A stretch of 64,000 bases of DNA from Lysinibacillus sp. FSL W8-0992 (GTDB taxonomy: Bacteria; Bacillota; Bacilli; Bacillales_A; Planococcaceae). The stretch is from the NCBI RefSeq assembly GCF_038008685.1, contig NZ_JBBOZQ010000001.1, forward strand, positions 2,728,001 to 2,792,000, given 5' to 3'. Below, one piece after another: positions 63,660 through 64,000 of this stretch (within the stretch, counting starts at the first letter, position 1; each line of letters begins with the position of its first letter). Position numbers and translations under genes: made by a program. The notes beneath the pieces were generated by a model. It worked only from the letters and a program-made list of their open reading frames with translations, did no database searches and was not told where the DNA came from.

Positions 63660-64000
63660 GCGGTAACTTACTTTGGGTGTTGCTCGGTACGATGCTACTT
63701 GGCATTGCGGCTGGAATAACGGGGACCTTTTCCTTTCTTCAAAAACAGAGTTTAGTTGGGGATGCTGCAGCACATGCAGCGTTGCCTGGTATTGCTATAG
63801 CATTTTTATTAACGGGCCAAAAAGATTTACCAATCTTAATTTTAGGGGCTGCAATTACGTCAGCATTATCCGTATATTGTATTCAATGGATTGTTTCATT
63901 TTCTAAAATGAAAGCAGATGCTGCTATTGGTTTAGTATTGACCGTATTTTTTGGGGTAGGGGTCGTATTTTTGACAATTGTGAATCATAGTCCGCTAGGA
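63653..64000 (+). CDS. mntC: Metal ABC transporter permease, MntC-like (3' end outside window)
   Basis: The ATG at 63653 opens a frame of 116 codons that runs off the window end, overlapping the end of the ATPase gene. It has the ABC-3 permease pattern: a first span (LLWVLLGTMLLGIAAG), then TFSFLQKQSLVGDAAAHAALPGIAIAFLL with the EAA-like loop, and DAAIGLVLTVFFGVGVVF. It would form the membrane channel of the MntABC importer. Later frames in this stretch are shadows. A second permease gene (mntD) may follow outside the window. Confidence 0.9.
   Translation, partial: MLSGNLLWVLLGTMLLGIAAGITGTFSFLQKQSLVGDAAAHAALPGIAIAFLLTGQKDLPILILGAAITSALSVYCIQWIVSFSKMKADAAIGLVLTVFFGVGVVFLTIVNHSPLG

Noticed and set aside
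63673..63906. 77-residue plus-strand frame near the window end
   Set aside because: It is a shifted shadow of the MntC-like permease, which runs from 63653 off the window end and has the expected protein family pattern.

Overview
The window reads as chromosome of a low-GC, spore-forming Gram-positive bacterium. The evidence is AT-rich sequence, strong AGGAGG ribosome binding sites with many TTG/GTG starts, rho-independent terminators after most operons, a T-box, a yybP-ykoY riboswitch, a Ger germinant-receptor operon, SigV/RsiV, and two S-layer-homology proteins. Gene content and order suggest Lysinibacillus or a near relative in the Bacillaceae/Planococcaceae; this is inference, as no rRNA gene is present. 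I see no phage, IS transposase, tRNA, rRNA or CRISPR array.

Layout: 1-2.4 kb, end of argG and argH. 2.5-10.9 kb, small mixed genes: CMD-family protein, lipoprotein hydrolase, three GNAT acetyltransferases, a membrane diguanylate cyclase, cupin, NUDIX, alpha/beta hydrolase, and two related small-gene cassettes of which one is decayed. 10.9-13.3 kb, metI-metC transsulfuration pair (minus strand). 13.5-16.1 kb, mscL, a lytic transglycosylase, a GlsB-like protein, pncA and a 35-codon membrane-peptide gene. 16.2-18.7 kb, a two-gene PLP enzyme/FAD oxidase operon. 19.1-29.5 kb, the branched-chain amino acid operon ilvD-[T-box]-ilvBHC-leuABCD. 29.8-32.8 kb, ribokinase and a dynamin-like GTPase. 33.0-37.5 kb, a LacI regulator and an aldehyde dehydrogenase / metallo-beta-lactamase lactonase / iron alcohol dehydrogenase operon. 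37.6-40.2 kb, ferritin, a Bax-inhibitor-like protein and a riboswitch-controlled TerC protein. 40.3-48.2 kb, ABC exporter, Ger operon, sigV-rsiV and a TauE-like transporter. 48.4-57.5 kb, a flavin monooxygenase, YfkAB radical SAM protein, HAD phosphatase, SLH protein, Ctc/L25, YczE, a PNPOx-like protein and adenine deaminase. 57.8-61.3 kb, GntR-butanediol dehydrogenase and a second SLH protein. 61.3-64.0 kb, a degenerate stretch, then an MntABC-type metal transporter cut by the window end.

The most notable items are: (1) a dispersed family of 21-bp-period repeats with core AATCGCCGATAAAC at four intergenic sites; (2) an operon with the same three enzyme classes as the Agrobacterium gamma-butyrolactone (blc) pathway, here behind a LacI regulator and a twin-operator inverted repeat; (3) an intact and a decayed copy of a small-protein cassette; (4) a T-box placed inside an operon between ilvD and ilvB; (5) a strongly promoted unit encoding only a 35-residue membrane peptide and a 5-codon ORF.
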